From Tanypteryx hageni (Eukaryota; Arthropoda; Insecta; Odonata; Petaluridae): a stretch of DNA of 64,000 bases. The DNA lies in assembly GCA_028673005.1 (NCBI GenBank), contig CM054116.1:81418572-81482571 (forward strand), in the 5' to 3' direction. How positions within the stretch are numbered: position 1 is the first letter of the stretch; each line of letters begins with the position of its first letter. Below are positions 36,506-48,631 of this stretch, in pieces. The notes under the pieces are model-generated. The model saw only the letters and a list, made by a program, of their open reading frames with translations. It had not been told where the DNA came from and did not search any database. A program made the position numbers and the translations under genes.

Positions 36506-39275
36506 AGTTGTTTGCTTGGTTGTTGCTAGGTGATTTTTCAAAATGTTTTTGAGGTGATTTACAGAAGTTGAGATAAGGAAAAATGAAATAGACATTATAA
36601 TATAAAAGAAAGCTAGTCAATTTCCCAATGATTATGCTTAAAGAAAGAATCTTGGTGGAAAGGCTGGTTAAGTTGCTATAAATTGATGGAAAAATACGTG
36701 TTGAATTTTCAATGTGGGTGTTGAATGTGTTTCACGCCATGATGGTTTTAATTGTTAAAAACATTTTTCCTATCAGTTAAACTCTGTGGATTGACGCCAT
36801 TTATAATTAATTGCCGCTATAATTTGAGGATCGTTTACGTTCTAGTCAAACGGACCGAGTTAGTCACACATAATATCTCAAATATCAGTCTGCTGGAACT
36901 GATTTTGAATAATTAATTAATATCTTTGGCCATTAATAAGTAATATTTCAAACGAAGCTACATAGTAGTTAATTTCACGATTCATCCTAACTAGAGGAGT
37001 TATTTATTTTGTTTCTGCGTCCTGTTTTCAATATTAGCACCGCTTTAGTTGAGCGGACAGAAGAGGACACAGCATCGGAAATCAATGATCAATAAGTCTT
37101 TGTGCGCTGAAAATAGAGGAATGGGTCATCTGCGCGGAAATTGCTTCCGTCAACTGATCATGCAGTTAAACGAACAAAGGTCGTTTCATACATCACGAAC
37201 CTAATTCCCTCCAGTGTAATTGTTCCCTGGATGAGTTCCTGCTCTTCGTGCTGCAGGACTCGCAAGGAGAGAAAAAGAGAGACCAAACCGTTGTTTTTCC
37301 GCAGACGATTTTGATTGCTTCTGAGCCATCGATTTCCTAAATCAGTTTCATGCGCTCGCAGATAGGTATTCTTCTTTTTCTCTCATTCGCGCCGATCGTC
37401 CTCGTTCCAGCGATTCAATCTGTCACAATTCGTTTGACGCGAAAGAGGTCTCGGGAAAGTTTTCTGGTTCTTAAGGAGGATTTTTCGATCGGAAGTCAAT
37501 AATGGCCGAAACGAATTGATTCCCTACCGGATCATCGATAAAGACCTCTCATTCTTGAAACTCTGAACGCATTTTGAAACATTTTAAGGGAAATTACTTG
37601 AAAAATGTAGCAACAGTACAATTATCGAGCAAAAATGTCTCTTCCAAAGAAATACTGTTGAACGTAGGAAAACTATAAATTGAAAATTTCACTGGGAATC
37701 GCATGTAAATTTTTCATTGTTTAACGTGCAACATAACATTTACAGAAAAATAGACAAAATAACGCGCTAGATTGTAGGTTCTTATCTCATTACTATAGAT
37801 ACGGAAAGTTATGATGTGGAGCCATAGCGTACTAAAATTCTATTTTGGAAAGCGAATTCAGTCGCGATTTGATTATCAACGCGACAGAATGCCAGCCTTG
37901 ATCGGAACGGTTGGGCGATAATTTCACTCCTTAATCCCGGAATAATAAGCCATTTGCTATACTCATACGGAGCGTAAACTGTGTTGCACGATAATCTGCT
38001 TTTGGTCAAGCCTGACCTTTCGAATCGACCAACCCAAAAGGTGAGAAGGAATAAGAGCTAGCGACCAATAAAATTTAACTCGAAGCACACATTTTGACAG
38101 AAGCGATATTTACCCAGCTATAAAAGGAAATAATCCCTTCACGGTTTCGTTATTTTTTGGCTACAAAAATGTAAGCGCCGAATTAATTTGAAATATTTCA
38201 CGTTTTACGAATGAGGGTGTTTATTAAATTCAATTCTAAATGGAATAAAATGGCAGTGACAGTTAAAAACCTTGTGACGACTCAATATTACGTCGGTGAT
38301 AGCTGCAGAGTAACGTGGACTGACGTAATGTTCCGTCAGAAACCATTTAGGGATTATAAAACGTGAGGTTATTTATGCAGCCATAAATTAGCGGTTGAAG
38401 AGAAATGCGGTGTTTATCCGGAAATATTAGTGACGTGAATGTCCCACATTTGTTTGAGGTTCACCGACTGGGAGAGGAAAGGAGAAAAGGTGAAAGTATG
38501 TCAATTTTTATCATTTTTTGTGTGGAATAGGACTTAAATCATCCTCATTTATACTTAGCGGTGTTTATAATTTTAAGATGTATCCGTCGTGAACGATACA
38601 TAAGTTTTAATTTTACATCGTCTCCGGCAATGAAATGTTTCTTTTTATTTACGATATCTTTTTTAAACCTGCTTTATATTCTCTGAGTAATTTTTGTTGT
38701 TATTCGGCTCCGTTTTAAACTTTTTTTATAGCCAGCAGATTTTATAAACCTGGTACAAACAAGTGTTGAATTTTAAGTAATTAATTTTTTCAGTATATTT
38801 TGTGAACGTTTTTATCAATAAAACTTTTCTGTAGCTTTTCACGGTAAATGTATTATAATTTTGGATTTTTTATAAAAAGGAGTTTTGACGAAGATAGTTG
38901 CATGAAGACGATTATCTTCTTAAAACGTTAAATATAATTTCTCTGGTTATAAGATAAGAATATTTTCAATAAAATTCCTAAAAGCGCAAACTGAAGCTGC
39001 TATTAACAGTAAATGCTGGAATATTGCGTGGAATTTAACTGTGCTATAATCCACGATCGTCTTTTTCGAGTCGAGATAATGTAATTTGTCCGGAATTCGA
39101 CCGAACCAGAACATTTTAAAGTGAATGAAAATAATTGCTTTGAATCGTGAAATTCCAGTATTTTTACCGTGGGTATCGAAAATTCCTATCTTTGTTTTCT
39201 GGATTAACTGCATTTCTCTTTGCTTTTGCAAAACTTTGGTGATATATTTTCAATCCCTTCTTCCTTTTTTTGCAG
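36506..39275. other. Putative intron sequence
   Basis: Mixed AT-rich DNA with a moderately GC-richer stretch at 37040-37560. No exon or repeat boundary I can support; ends in the acceptor of the next exon. Confidence 0.4.
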
Positions 39276-39346
39276 ATGTGGAAGAGTTCTATTTTCGCTG
39301 CAAAGGCGACGGGATCTACGTGCTTAATGCCAGCAGCGAATACAAC
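39276..39346 (+). CDS. Putative short internal exon of the long plus-strand gene (exon 3)
   Basis: A 71-bp exon with textbook borders: acceptor CCTTCTTCCTTTTTTTGCAG ending at 39275 and donor AAC|GTGAGT at 39347. It enters in phase 1 and leaves in phase 0. The frame reads VEEFYFRCKGDGIYVLNASS then EYN, with a split Asp codon at the left junction if joined to the exon at 17947. The sequence is GC-richer than both flanks and has ordinary protein composition, including a potential N-glycosylation site (NAS). I do not recognise the family. Splice sites this good around a short GC-rich open frame are the best single piece of evidence for a gene here. Confidence 0.55.
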
Positions 39347-40826
39347 GTGAGTGCTTTCGTCCATTCCGGGCAATCCCTTTGAGAGAAGTCGAGTGTTCCA
39401 ATCGGAATAAATATCGCGGTTTTTTTTCTTTTGGGAAAATAAGCCTCATCTTCCATTACCTCGGGCTTTCGTGGCAATTATTTACGCATGGCATTGCAAA
39501 AATATTCCAAGGGTCATTCCCTTTAGCAACTTTTATTACTTTCTATGAGATTTAATACTTGTCTAATAACATAACAATAGCCTATATAAGAATGGGTTTC
39601 ATTATTTTATAAATCTATAATAATCCAAAAGGTTGATTATCCAGAAATACACAAACATTATGTTATAATGGCAATTCAGGCTTAAATTTTAAGATTAAAT
39701 AATCATTCATTAAGTAATTTAGGTATTTTTAATTCATACCTGTTCGATGAATTAATATTGTTTGGCCTTCTTCAAATTCCTATTTTTCTAAGTGTATTTT
39801 TCGTCAAATATGTTGCCATATGCCAATGTTTGCGACTTACATTATGTTAATTTCCTCCTAGAATTATGCTGCGAAATCGAGGCTCTTTATTTCGCCTCGT
39901 GTATGGTACTTCTACGACTTATTAATTAATTAAAATAAAAACTGGCGCTAAAAAATTCTTGGTCAGGTGCCCTTTAAAAGGTACTTTATGCTGGAGATTT
40001 TTTCTAGTTATAGCTCTAAAATATTTTTAATATTATTTTTCTGCGAACCTGAAACTTTTCTTCACTCCTAAAATTTTAAGCTGCATCAATTTGAGAAGAG
40101 AGATGCCGCGGTGGCAATTTAACCTCACCCTGCATACTTCTACGTCCCCCTGCACTACCTTTCAACGTTCAAGTTCTTATAACGGAGAAGAAAATTACGG
40201 TGGCGAAAGAGATCAGATATTCCAACAGGCAATATCTGACGTAAACATAAGTTCCGTAAAGTTCTGTTTGATCAGCTGAAAATGCTAAATCGAGTGGAAT
40301 TATATCGGCTGAAAACGACACGATAAAACATCATCCACTCCCCCTCGCCCAATTTCCATGATAACTTCTTGTTTGCGCTCTCGTTCGATATTGGCCGGCT
40401 GCTTCCTCATTACCGTGAGGAGTTTGCAAAAAAAGAACGAAGAAAGTTTTGTCAGGCAAAGAGAAAATCCCATGCCACCGAACTCGACTTCCGCATAAAT
40501 AAGCCGAATGATATTCTAAAAAAATAACAAGCGAACAGAAAGAACACAAAAATAAAACAGCAAACAGTCGCTCACTCCGCGCGTTCCAGTTGTGTAAAAA
40601 CGGTGCAAACAACGACCCTAGATTATTTACTGATGATGAAAAACTTTTGGCGTCGTTCCGGCGTTGGAAAATAAACAAATTAAAACGGGAAATGGTAAAA
40701 ATGAATTTATGTCTTTAAAACACTGACTCCCTCCTCGTCTTACAGTTTTGTTTTCTCTCTGCTACACTGTTTTCTCGGTAAGAGGGGAAGAGAGATAAAT
40801 GGATGGAAAGAGAGAGGGAAAAAAGA
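39347..40826. other. Putative intron sequence
   Basis: AT-rich; GC-richer at 40320-40640 with a 115-codon minus frame lacking support. Nothing else seen. Confidence 0.4.
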
Positions 40827-40908
40827 GATTGATTGATTAATTGATGTTGTCTTTATTTGGGGTGAGATTGAGACTAAGAATTCCCAACTTCCACCTACCT
40901 AACCCCTC
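40827..40908 (-). mobile_element. Retroposon 3' end fragment with (TCAA)n tail
   Basis: On the minus strand: GTTAGGTAGGTGGAAGTTGG, then CTTAGTCTCAATCTCACCCC AAATAAAGACAACATC and tail AATTAATCAATCAATC. It shares the CTCAATCTC.CCC.AATAAAGAC core with 21.05 and 35.05 kb, and the GTTAGGTGGAAG start and TCAA-type tail with 58055-58125. Confidence 0.55.
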
Positions 40909-41230
40909 GTCATGAAACAGGGAGAGAGAGAGAGACGGAGGAAAAGAGAGAGGAAGGCAGAAAGAGGGAGATAAAAAATGAGAAGGGAGGATGGGAGAAG
41001 GAATTGGGAGAGGAAGCATGGGAGTGGGAGCATGGAAGTGGGAGCATGGGAGTGGGAGGAAGGGAGATAGAGGGAGAAAAAATGCGAAGGGAGGATGAGA
41101 GAGGCGAAAGAAAGGGAGGGAAGAAAGGGAGGGAGAGAGAGTCGGAGAAGATAGGGAGTAAGGTAGAGAGTGAGGGAGGAATGGTAAGGATGTGGGAGAG
41201 AAAGGAAGGTAGAGAGAGAAAAGGAGATTT
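40909..41230. repeat. Purine-rich low-complexity tract
   Basis: GA-rich, including three near-repeats of GGGAGTGGGAGCATGGAAGT-type words at 41020-41060. Frames on either strand are compositional. Confidence 0.85.
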
Positions 41231-42354
41231 TTTAGAAATGGAAATAAAAACGCCCGTGAATAATTTCGCTTCCATCGATTCCACTTTTCTACCTGCTGCG
41301 CGTTATTTAGGTGAATGGATTCTATACGCTTTATACTTTTTTTCCTTTCCTCTCCGTCTTATTTATACCACACTGCGATAGTCGAATCGCTGCAGGAGAC
41401 CCACTATCGGTACCTGAGTATCCTCCGTCGGAAGCTCATTTAAGTTAACAGGAAAGGGAGAGTGAGGTGTATCCCTCTGGGGCCCTGGGACCTCACTATT
41501 CACCTCCCCTCCCTCCTTTCCTTCCACTCTCTCTCTCAATATATAATATAACGTTGTATATCTCTCCATTTCTCCCCGTAATAGCTCCCTAGCCTTAAGG
41601 TGAACGTGGCAAAATGGAATGTGAAGGTTAAAGTGAAATGAGAGAGAAGAGGTAGAGGGAACGGGTGGTGTGGGAAGGGAAATGCGGGAAGGGGGTTTGT
41701 AGTGAGTGGGAGGAAGAAAATGGAAAGGGAGGGATGAGATGGGTGTCGGTGGTTACAGACTTGGGAGCTATGTTGGCATGGAGGGAAGGAAGCAAGTAGG
41801 AAAGGTTTCTCCCTCGTCATTTACAAAACTCTTACTTAACTTCTAAACACACCTGGATCTTTTCTTCCTCCCCCTTCCATCTACAACCTCACTTTCTCCT
41901 CTCTCTCTCTCTCTCTTCGTATTCGCCATGTTCTAACTTGCTCTCTCAGACATTCCTTTTTTCTTTCGCTGATTACGTTGTTTTTCTTCTCTCTCGAGAG
42001 AGGGTCATCAAAGAAAGTAACGTTAATCGACGGAGGAAGGAAAATCGATAGGTCGATCGATTTTGTCACTCTCATGATTGTGTTGCTGAGTATCGTTTGT
42101 TGTCGGGTTAATTGGAGTTGCTTACGAAGCTACGGCGATATAAATTAATACCTATTTCTGTACGTTTTCGGTATGGTGAGTCGATATTCGATCTTTAATC
42201 AGAAATTAATTTAGATAGCACTGTATAGTTAACAGTACCCAATAAATTAATCTTTTTGTCAGTTTATTTCATTTATTATTAAGTGTGCCATCACGAGAAA
42301 TTTGTTCAACCTTTACTACAATTAAGAATTTTTATACATTAAATTAATGTTTCT
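41231..42354. other. Putative intron sequence
   Basis: Alternating pyrimidine- and purine-rich patches (41480-41540, 41630-41750, 41870-41950) and AT-rich DNA. No supported exon. Confidence 0.4.
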
Positions 42355-42545
42355 CAATTTTTACTTTCTCCATATACGAAGTATAGAGCAAGTATTGTTT
42401 TCGTGAAAAAAATCGAACTCGAGATTTCAACGGTAATACATGTTTTAAGGTCCCCTGAACACGTTCTGACTAGTTTCGCGATGATGTCTGTGTGTCTGTC
42501 TGTCTGTAGATTTTTGTGGGCGCTCTAACTCAAAAACTATTGATC
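42355..42545. repeat. Dispersed repeat fragment related to 4480-4690
   Basis: Contains 'tatacgaagtatagagcaagtattgtttt' at 42373, a degenerate B-box-like TCGAACTCGAGATTTC, and (GTCT)n at 42488-42507 followed by 'ctctaactcaaaaactattgatcagg'. The order parallels 4525-4690. Confidence 0.4.
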
Positions 42546-44019
42546 AGGTCAATGCAAAATTTTGTATTTATCATTTTCATAAAAGTTAAAAGATCTGATT
42601 AGTTTTTGGTAAAAATCAGTCCACCGGAAGTGGGTGTTTACTCTTGTCACTTATCCGTTATTTTGAAATATTTGCTTTAATATTTGATAAATATAAAAAT
42701 GTACTGAAATAAACGTTGTAAGAAATTTTATTTTCTACAACCTTTGTTTGATACATTTTTCCATATAATGCATTGTTTAAGAGATATCTTATATTTTTAG
42801 CTGCCACCACCACGCAACCTTCCGAAGACTATTGTTAACAATTGACGCTTAGTTACATCTTAGTAACGCTCCTTTTTCTTTTCTTAATTTTCAACCGGAA
42901 GTAAATATTGACAACGATCCCAGAGCTAACAACATGTAATTTGCCATATAAATATGGAGAAAGTCATGTGTTGCCCACATCAGTTTATTTATTTGTGAGT
43001 TCATAATTTCCGCACATTTAAGGCGTTTCCGTTTGAATATTTTCTTTCTTTTGAATGACGACGACGAAGAATACCAAGTTTAAAATAATTATAGTACTTA
43101 TTTATCTCATGTAATTCCTTTAAGTGCTATTTCAAGCTCTGCCCTTTTTCGTGATATTGTTGGTGTTTAATGTTAATAGGGGAAGAGAAAACCCTAAAAA
43201 CCAATAGCTTTGCGACCTCGAGCAAATTATTGATAATATTGTAAGCTTTTATTGAGAAATAATAAAAAAATCTTAAATGAAATGAAGAAATTGAGGGTAG
43301 ATAAGTAATTTGGAGGATCTGAGTTCATACGTTGCTAATAGGTGCACAATTTGAAGCCGCAGCGATTAATAACAAAATTCCTTATAACTTTATATAATGG
43401 TATGAAATTCACTTTAAGAAAGTTTGCCGCGAGTATAAAAAAGATTAATTTCACCGTATGGGTAGAATCATGATTGAAAACCATTTCATTTACTCATTAA
43501 GCAGTTATTTTTTGTTTTTAATAAACATTTATTAATGTATCTCGATTTAAAATAAAAATATTTTGAGATAGTATTCGCTAACTCATATTAAATGTATTTT
43601 TAGTGAAATAAATTTACTTCTGAGCTTCCCGAATTGTAATCAACAAGCATCAGAAATAATAAATGGTTAATTTTAGATGCTCGATATCCCATTTAAGAGT
43701 ATCGGAATAAAAATAATGATAGTTTTAGTAATTAATTAAGAAAATAAATTTCGGCGGATTTGGTAGCAATAAATTTCTATTACGATGTTGCTAGTGTAGC
43801 TAAAAATCGCTAAAATTTGCTTTGTCCTCTCATTTGTTATAAATTAAAATTCTGAACATGAATCCACTCCTACCTAGCCTATATGGCCTTCCCAAAATCC
43901 ACCTAAATAGTTATAAAATAAATGAAAAAATATTAATCGGGTAAATTGGGCAGCATTAGAAAAATATGAAGGAAGGAAATTTGAGGCAAAACTGATTTTG
44001 GTTCAAAGTGCTTCGCGCT
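42546..44019. other. Putative intron sequence
   Basis: AT-rich, nothing that I can support. Confidence 0.4.
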
Positions 44020-44085
44020 TCCCCTAGAATCCTGATACGCCTCCCTCCCCTAGGGGTGCGTGCCCCACAAGTTAAGAACCACTAA
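44020..44085. mobile_element. Possible hAT element end fragment
   Basis: GGGGTGCGTGCCCCACAAGTTAAGAACCACTA ends like hAT (Charlie-type) termini, whose inverse starts TAGTGGTTCTTAAC. No matching left end or 8-bp duplication was found, so it is a fragment at best. Confidence 0.3.
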
Positions 44086-45273
44086 CGTAGCGTGGGGAGT
44101 CTACTAGGACCTAAAGTTTTGGGTAAAGGATTTACTGAAGTGTTTTGAATAAGTTTCAGTAACAAGAAAAATATATCTTTCCCCAATTTATACGTGATTG
44201 AATAGGTTAATCACGTAAAAAACATATTGATATTGTCATTTCTTCATCACCACAGCGTTACGCTGCAGCCCCGTGATTTTATTTTCATCCCGCAAAACTC
44301 ATCTTCATTTAGACAAAAATAGAGCAAGGTGAAAGTGAGGGAAGAAATTCGAATTGTGAGCTTTTCTACTTGAAGGATGCGTTTTCTTGATGAGTTTTTC
44401 CGTGTTCGTAATATTATATGAGCCCTCCCCCCCTCTGCTGCGCGAAGGCTTGTGCAGCGTCTGGAATTTTCATTTCCGCCCGAGATACTGCATATTGTCG
44501 AGGATTTTTAAACGCACATCTTCGCCCTGTCGGCAAATTATTCCTCCGCTTCCAACGCAAAGACAAAGTCTTGGACTAAAGATTTTCACCACTCCGCGTT
44601 AAAATTCCGAGTTTTCTTGTTTGAACACGAGTAAGATGAATTCCATCTCGAAATTAAAACATCTTAGGAATATGTGGGATTGAGACCCGTGAACGCGCAT
44701 GTTGAGTGTACTGCACATTAAGGTACCGCGATGACTTCTATAATGTTTTTTTATTTATTTATGATTTTAGGTTAGCTTTAATTTTTACTTTTCTCTGTTT
44801 CAGAGTGTTTGTTTAAAATGGCCGAAAAATGTTCCTTTCAGTAAAATATTACAAAATCCCATGAGAATATCTTGGTTGTTTCATTTAGCATTTGAAGTTA
44901 AAAGTCTAGCGTGGATAAATCTTAAAACATCTAACATTATTTACCTCCCTGTATTGTATTTTCTTTGTAGGTAAATTTTAAACTGTAACTACAACGAGCT
45001 TAAGCAAATCTTGATGCGGCAAAAAATTCTGTTACATCGCTACCAAAAACATTTGCTTGAGTTTTTATATTCTCCCCAAATAAAACAATATTTGCTTTAG
45101 CCTCGCCCTTTTCCTAAATTCAAATAAAGTCGAGAGCCCTTCAAAATCATTCTTCAAGTAGCTCTCTTTCAAGTACTGACAAGATTATCTTCAAACTTTA
45201 AAAATATCTTCTATTATCTACGCTGCCTACCAGTTTTTAACCTCTCTAATCCGTAATTATGGATCAGAGAATG
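44086..45273. other. Putative intron sequence
   Basis: AT-rich with nothing that I can support. Confidence 0.4.
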
Positions 45274-45461
45274 TACAGTACAACTTCTTTAGTACAGACT
45301 ACAAGGGACTTAAATTTTTATGATTTGTGCTAACGAGGTTTGTAAAAACGAGATCGTTATAACAAGGATCATATACCTAGGTTTTTGCAGGGGACTGAAT
45401 TACACGACTTATAAACGAGCACTTTATATTAACCGAGTTTGCATTATCGAGGTTTAAGTAA
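45274..45461. mobile_element. Possible old Tc1/pogo-type MITE
   Basis: Ends TACAGTACAACTTCTTTAG and, inverted from 45461, TTACTTAAACCTCGATAATG agree partially. The interior holds CTAACGAGGTTTG and CGTTATAACAAGG, motifs typical of decayed pogo/Tc1-like MITEs. No clean target duplication. Confidence 0.3.
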
Positions 45462-45797
45462 TAAAAATAAAAATTTATCGCACGCATTGAACATAAAACG
45501 GAAAAGAATGCTAATTCTACACCTAAGGCGAAATCCCCTTTCCTATACCCAACGTTAATGTGGCTTCAAATTATAATCCATTTCTCCCTAACCACTTGAA
45601 TACTTTCCTTATTTCGACCGTAACTCATGAAGCATTCCCTCCAGTCATGGAATTTTCAGTCTAAGCTCATAATATTCATCCACGTTTTTTCCCTTCCCTC
45701 CGGAATAGGAGGAAAAGTGTTATATTTCTCATTTTATCTTTCTCTCTCTCTTGAGTACGTGCTACGCTTTTTCTCCTTCATGTTTTTAATTTCCCAG

Positions 45798-46152
45798 GAT
45801 TCCGTGGGTGCGGGTCTTTTCGGCTCCCCTGCGGGAAGGGAGTTGGCCGGAGCCGGTGCCGGAGGAGCGGCGGCTGCGTCGTCTGGGGGCGGCGGCGGAG
45901 GCCTCGGGGTGTCAACGGGATGCGGGGGCGGGTGGAGGAGGCGGAGGAAGAAGGTGGTCGTCGGGGGAGTGGGCGGCGGAGGCGGAGCGGGAGGCAGGAA
46001 GTTTGCCTCCATGGCGAGCGTCGTTCCAGCCTCTCCAACGACGGCCGTCCGAGTCGGTTTCGGACACGCTGGAGAAAAAGAGGGAGGAGGGAGTGGAGAA
46101 GAGGGTGCGGGGAGGAGGACCCAGGCGGGGGTTGAGGGGACCAGAGTGGACG
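45798..46152 (+). CDS. Putative Gly-rich internal exon of the long plus-strand gene (exon 4)
   Basis: A very GC-rich 355-bp block in AT-rich DNA, with acceptor TTCATGTTTTTAATTTCCCAG ending at 45797. In the phase (0) set by the exon at 39276-39346, it reads DSVGAGLFGSPAGRELAGAG, then poly-Ala/Gly runs, a WRRRRKKVVV basic patch, and FASMASVVPASPTTAVRVGF, a low-complexity, probably disordered linker. It stays open to a rather weak donor, ACG|GTACGA at 46153, which leaves phase 1 as the exon at 52235 requires. A better-looking donor, CGA|GTGAGA at 46170, would give phase 0 and break the next exon. All three plus frames are open for long stretches because of GC content, so the frame choice rests on phase agreement. 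Confidence 0.42.
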
Positions 46153-46400
46153 GTACGATTGGAGAGCGAGTGAGAGAGAGAGAGAGAGTGAGAAAGAGCG
46201 AGCTAGAGAGGGTTGAGAATGATGGAGAGAGTGAAAGGGTGGGAGTGGTAGCAAAGGAACCGTGTTGAAAGCGAGCCCTCAACTGGAAAGTGTTTACCCT
46301 TAGGTTGTCATATGTAGTATGTGAGTCTTTGTGTGCTACTATGCGGGGGTGGAATATGTTCATGTGTGTGTGTGTGTTTGTTTGTGCGTGTGTGTGTGCT
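46153..46400. repeat. (GA)n and (GT)n low-complexity patches
   Basis: GAGAGAGAGAGAG near 46170-46190, and (GT)n with CGTGTGTGTG at 46361-46402. Confidence 0.7.
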
Positions 46401-48462
46401 TTCGCCCGTGAGTGTGTTGGTTATTAGGGGGTGGTCATTTCGCACTCTATATTCTGGTCCTTTCTCCTTTTGGGAGAGATATATTTTTAACCTACCTCGT
46501 ATTTCTGTGAGATAAAAATTTTTCGTAGAACTTTTTCTCTTATGCCTAATTCCTAACTGTATTTCTATTCTCACTCTATTTCGCCTTGCATGGTCACGGT
46601 TAACTAGTTTTCATTGCATATATTTTGGATTCCCGGCGATATTTTTTCCCCGGGAAACGGGAATTAGATTTTCAAATATCCCGGGAATCCCGGAATAAGA
46701 ACGATTTCGCATTTTTAATATTTAATTCCCCATATTTCGTCTAAACATGATTTGTTATTGATACTACGTAAATACACAAGTCTTTAATAAATCCCAATGA
46801 CCTGTGATACATTATTTGCGACAAATTGTTAACAGATTCAATATTCACAATCAGACGTACTTCGACTTGCGCAATCGATCTTTCCTCGATGTTGACGACG
46901 TGGAGATAACAAGAGACCAATTACTATTGTATCCTATATTGCAATTCCCTCAAAGTTAAAATTGAGGGTAGAAAATGTAGGAAAGAGGTTTAAAAACAAT
47001 CTAAAATCTATTAGAGCCTTCTTCTGCCCCTTTGTGTCTCCCTCTGTTACGCTATAAAAATGCAAATAACTCGATAGAGGATCGAGATACATTTTTGAAA
47101 TTAAAGAAAAATTTATAATATTTCTTATTCTGTTCATCTATTTCCTCCTACAGTTCGAAATTCTACATGTTATACGTTTAATTCACATATTTTTGGGGAA
47201 TCTTGTCATTTTAACGGGATGTTGCCTTGCCAACCAATTTCATTGTTAAACCTCTAAATCCTATTGTTATTTCATTCCTTATGGGTGAAAGCGTGCTTTG
47301 AATTTTTTAATACGAGAGAGAGGAGGAGGATATGGAAATTATTTTCATAGCAACCAATGTAAACAACATTCGTTGCGTTATATTTTAATGTAGAAAATTA
47401 ATCATTTGCATATTAAAATCACTTAGAATCATCGTAGGAGTTCGAGACTTGAAAAAAAAACGAACGCCTAAAAGAACAAAAGTTTGTTTTCCTGCCATTG
47501 ATTTTTTAATACCCGTCGAATCGATCAACAGATCAGTTTTAGCGCGAGAATTTGACGTATTCTTAGTGATTTGCATTGTTGCCGTTTTCGTGTAATTGGG
47601 TACCATTGATTTGGATAATAGCTTCGTGTCATTTCCCGTTGAATTTATATATAATTAATTCACTTGGTCAAATTGTTGGTCTATTAGGGGAGGAGGGATG
47701 GGGAATGGAAGAATATGAGGGGGAGGTAGTTCACTTCAGCTCCTAGTTTCAAATTCATGCAACCATTATTTATGGACCTTTATTTACTAACGACAATCAC
47801 GGGCGCGAGATGAAGCCATTTTAACATTGTATTAGCGTTCCATTAAAATTGAATTAATAGCAACCTGATACTTAATCTCAAACTCCTAATAACTCAGTTA
47901 CTAAATAGCATTCACTTAAAATATATTTAGTATTCATCAGAAATTCTATTGGTACAACATGCATAAAATTTTTTTAAAATCGAAACTAATTTTGGTAGTT
48001 TAACATTGGAGCTGATATTCGAATCACAGTGCAGCACCATGCAGCCCAGATATATTATTTTTCATTGACAGCATTATCATATCAGGTTGTTTAGTATTTC
48101 TTGAGGTTATGAAATAACCATACGTTTTATAACCAAGCGCGCATTAATCGTCATTTTGCAGTGCCGGTATCTGGCGAATTTATTTACGTTTGAATTTTTA
48201 TATTCTAAAATTTGTATGAAGTTTAATTGCATTTACCTTTACCTTATATCTTTAAATGAATAAATGCCTTAATATATTATACAAAAAATTTACGTGCCTT
48301 GAATTAATTCAGTACCTGACATATAGATTTACCTGCGGTCCAAAATTAATCATTCCATGAGTGAATGCCTGCGTGATATATATGCTTCCATTATTACTTT
48401 TATGACCTTAAGATTTTTCAATTTGCCACAGCTAGTTACTTCTTCGATGGCCTAATTCCTAT
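46401..48462. other. Putative intron with a dispersed repeat
   Basis: 47090-47310 is the partner of the repeat at 7380-7640. At 46628-46695 there are several CCCGGGAA/TTCCCGG words in alternating orientation (GGATTCCCGGCG, CCCCGGGAAACGGG, ATCCCGGGAATCCCGG), possibly the remains of a transposon end. Otherwise AT-rich. Confidence 0.4.
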
Positions 48463-48631
48463 ATATAATAATAGTAATAATCGTCTTTATTGAGGGTGAT
48501 ATTTGGAAAATCATGTCCATTCTTACATATAACCCTGACAACCACAAACATCCATGTCCGAGGCGGGATTCGAACCCGCGACCCTACTATCCGTTTGCAG
48601 GTACTCTAACCAACCGTCTACCAAGGCCGAC
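48463..48631 (-). mobile_element. tRNA-derived SINE, best-preserved copy
   Basis: Minus strand, 5' to 3': a head GTCGGCCTTGGTAGACGGTT with A-box-like TTGGTAGACGGTTGGTTAG, B box GGTTCGAATCC (48576-48566) within a good T-arm (GCGGGTTCGAATCCCGC), a body, then CCAAATATCACCCTCAATAAAGACGATTATTACTATTATT as tail. The acceptor arm pairs poorly and the body continues, so this is not a tRNA gene. The CCTCAATAAAGACGATTAT tail matches the LINE-like tail blocks at 21.05, 32.1 and 35.05 kb. Confidence 0.8.

Noticed and set aside
45734..46363. Pro-rich minus-strand frame of 209 codons
   Set aside because: It is the complement of the GC-rich block; splice sites and phase agreement are on the plus strand.
48463..48631. 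Functional tRNA gene on the minus strand
   Set aside because: The T-arm is good but the acceptor stem pairs poorly and a SINE body with an AATAAA-containing tail follows; related copies exist at 6.6 and 26.1 kb.
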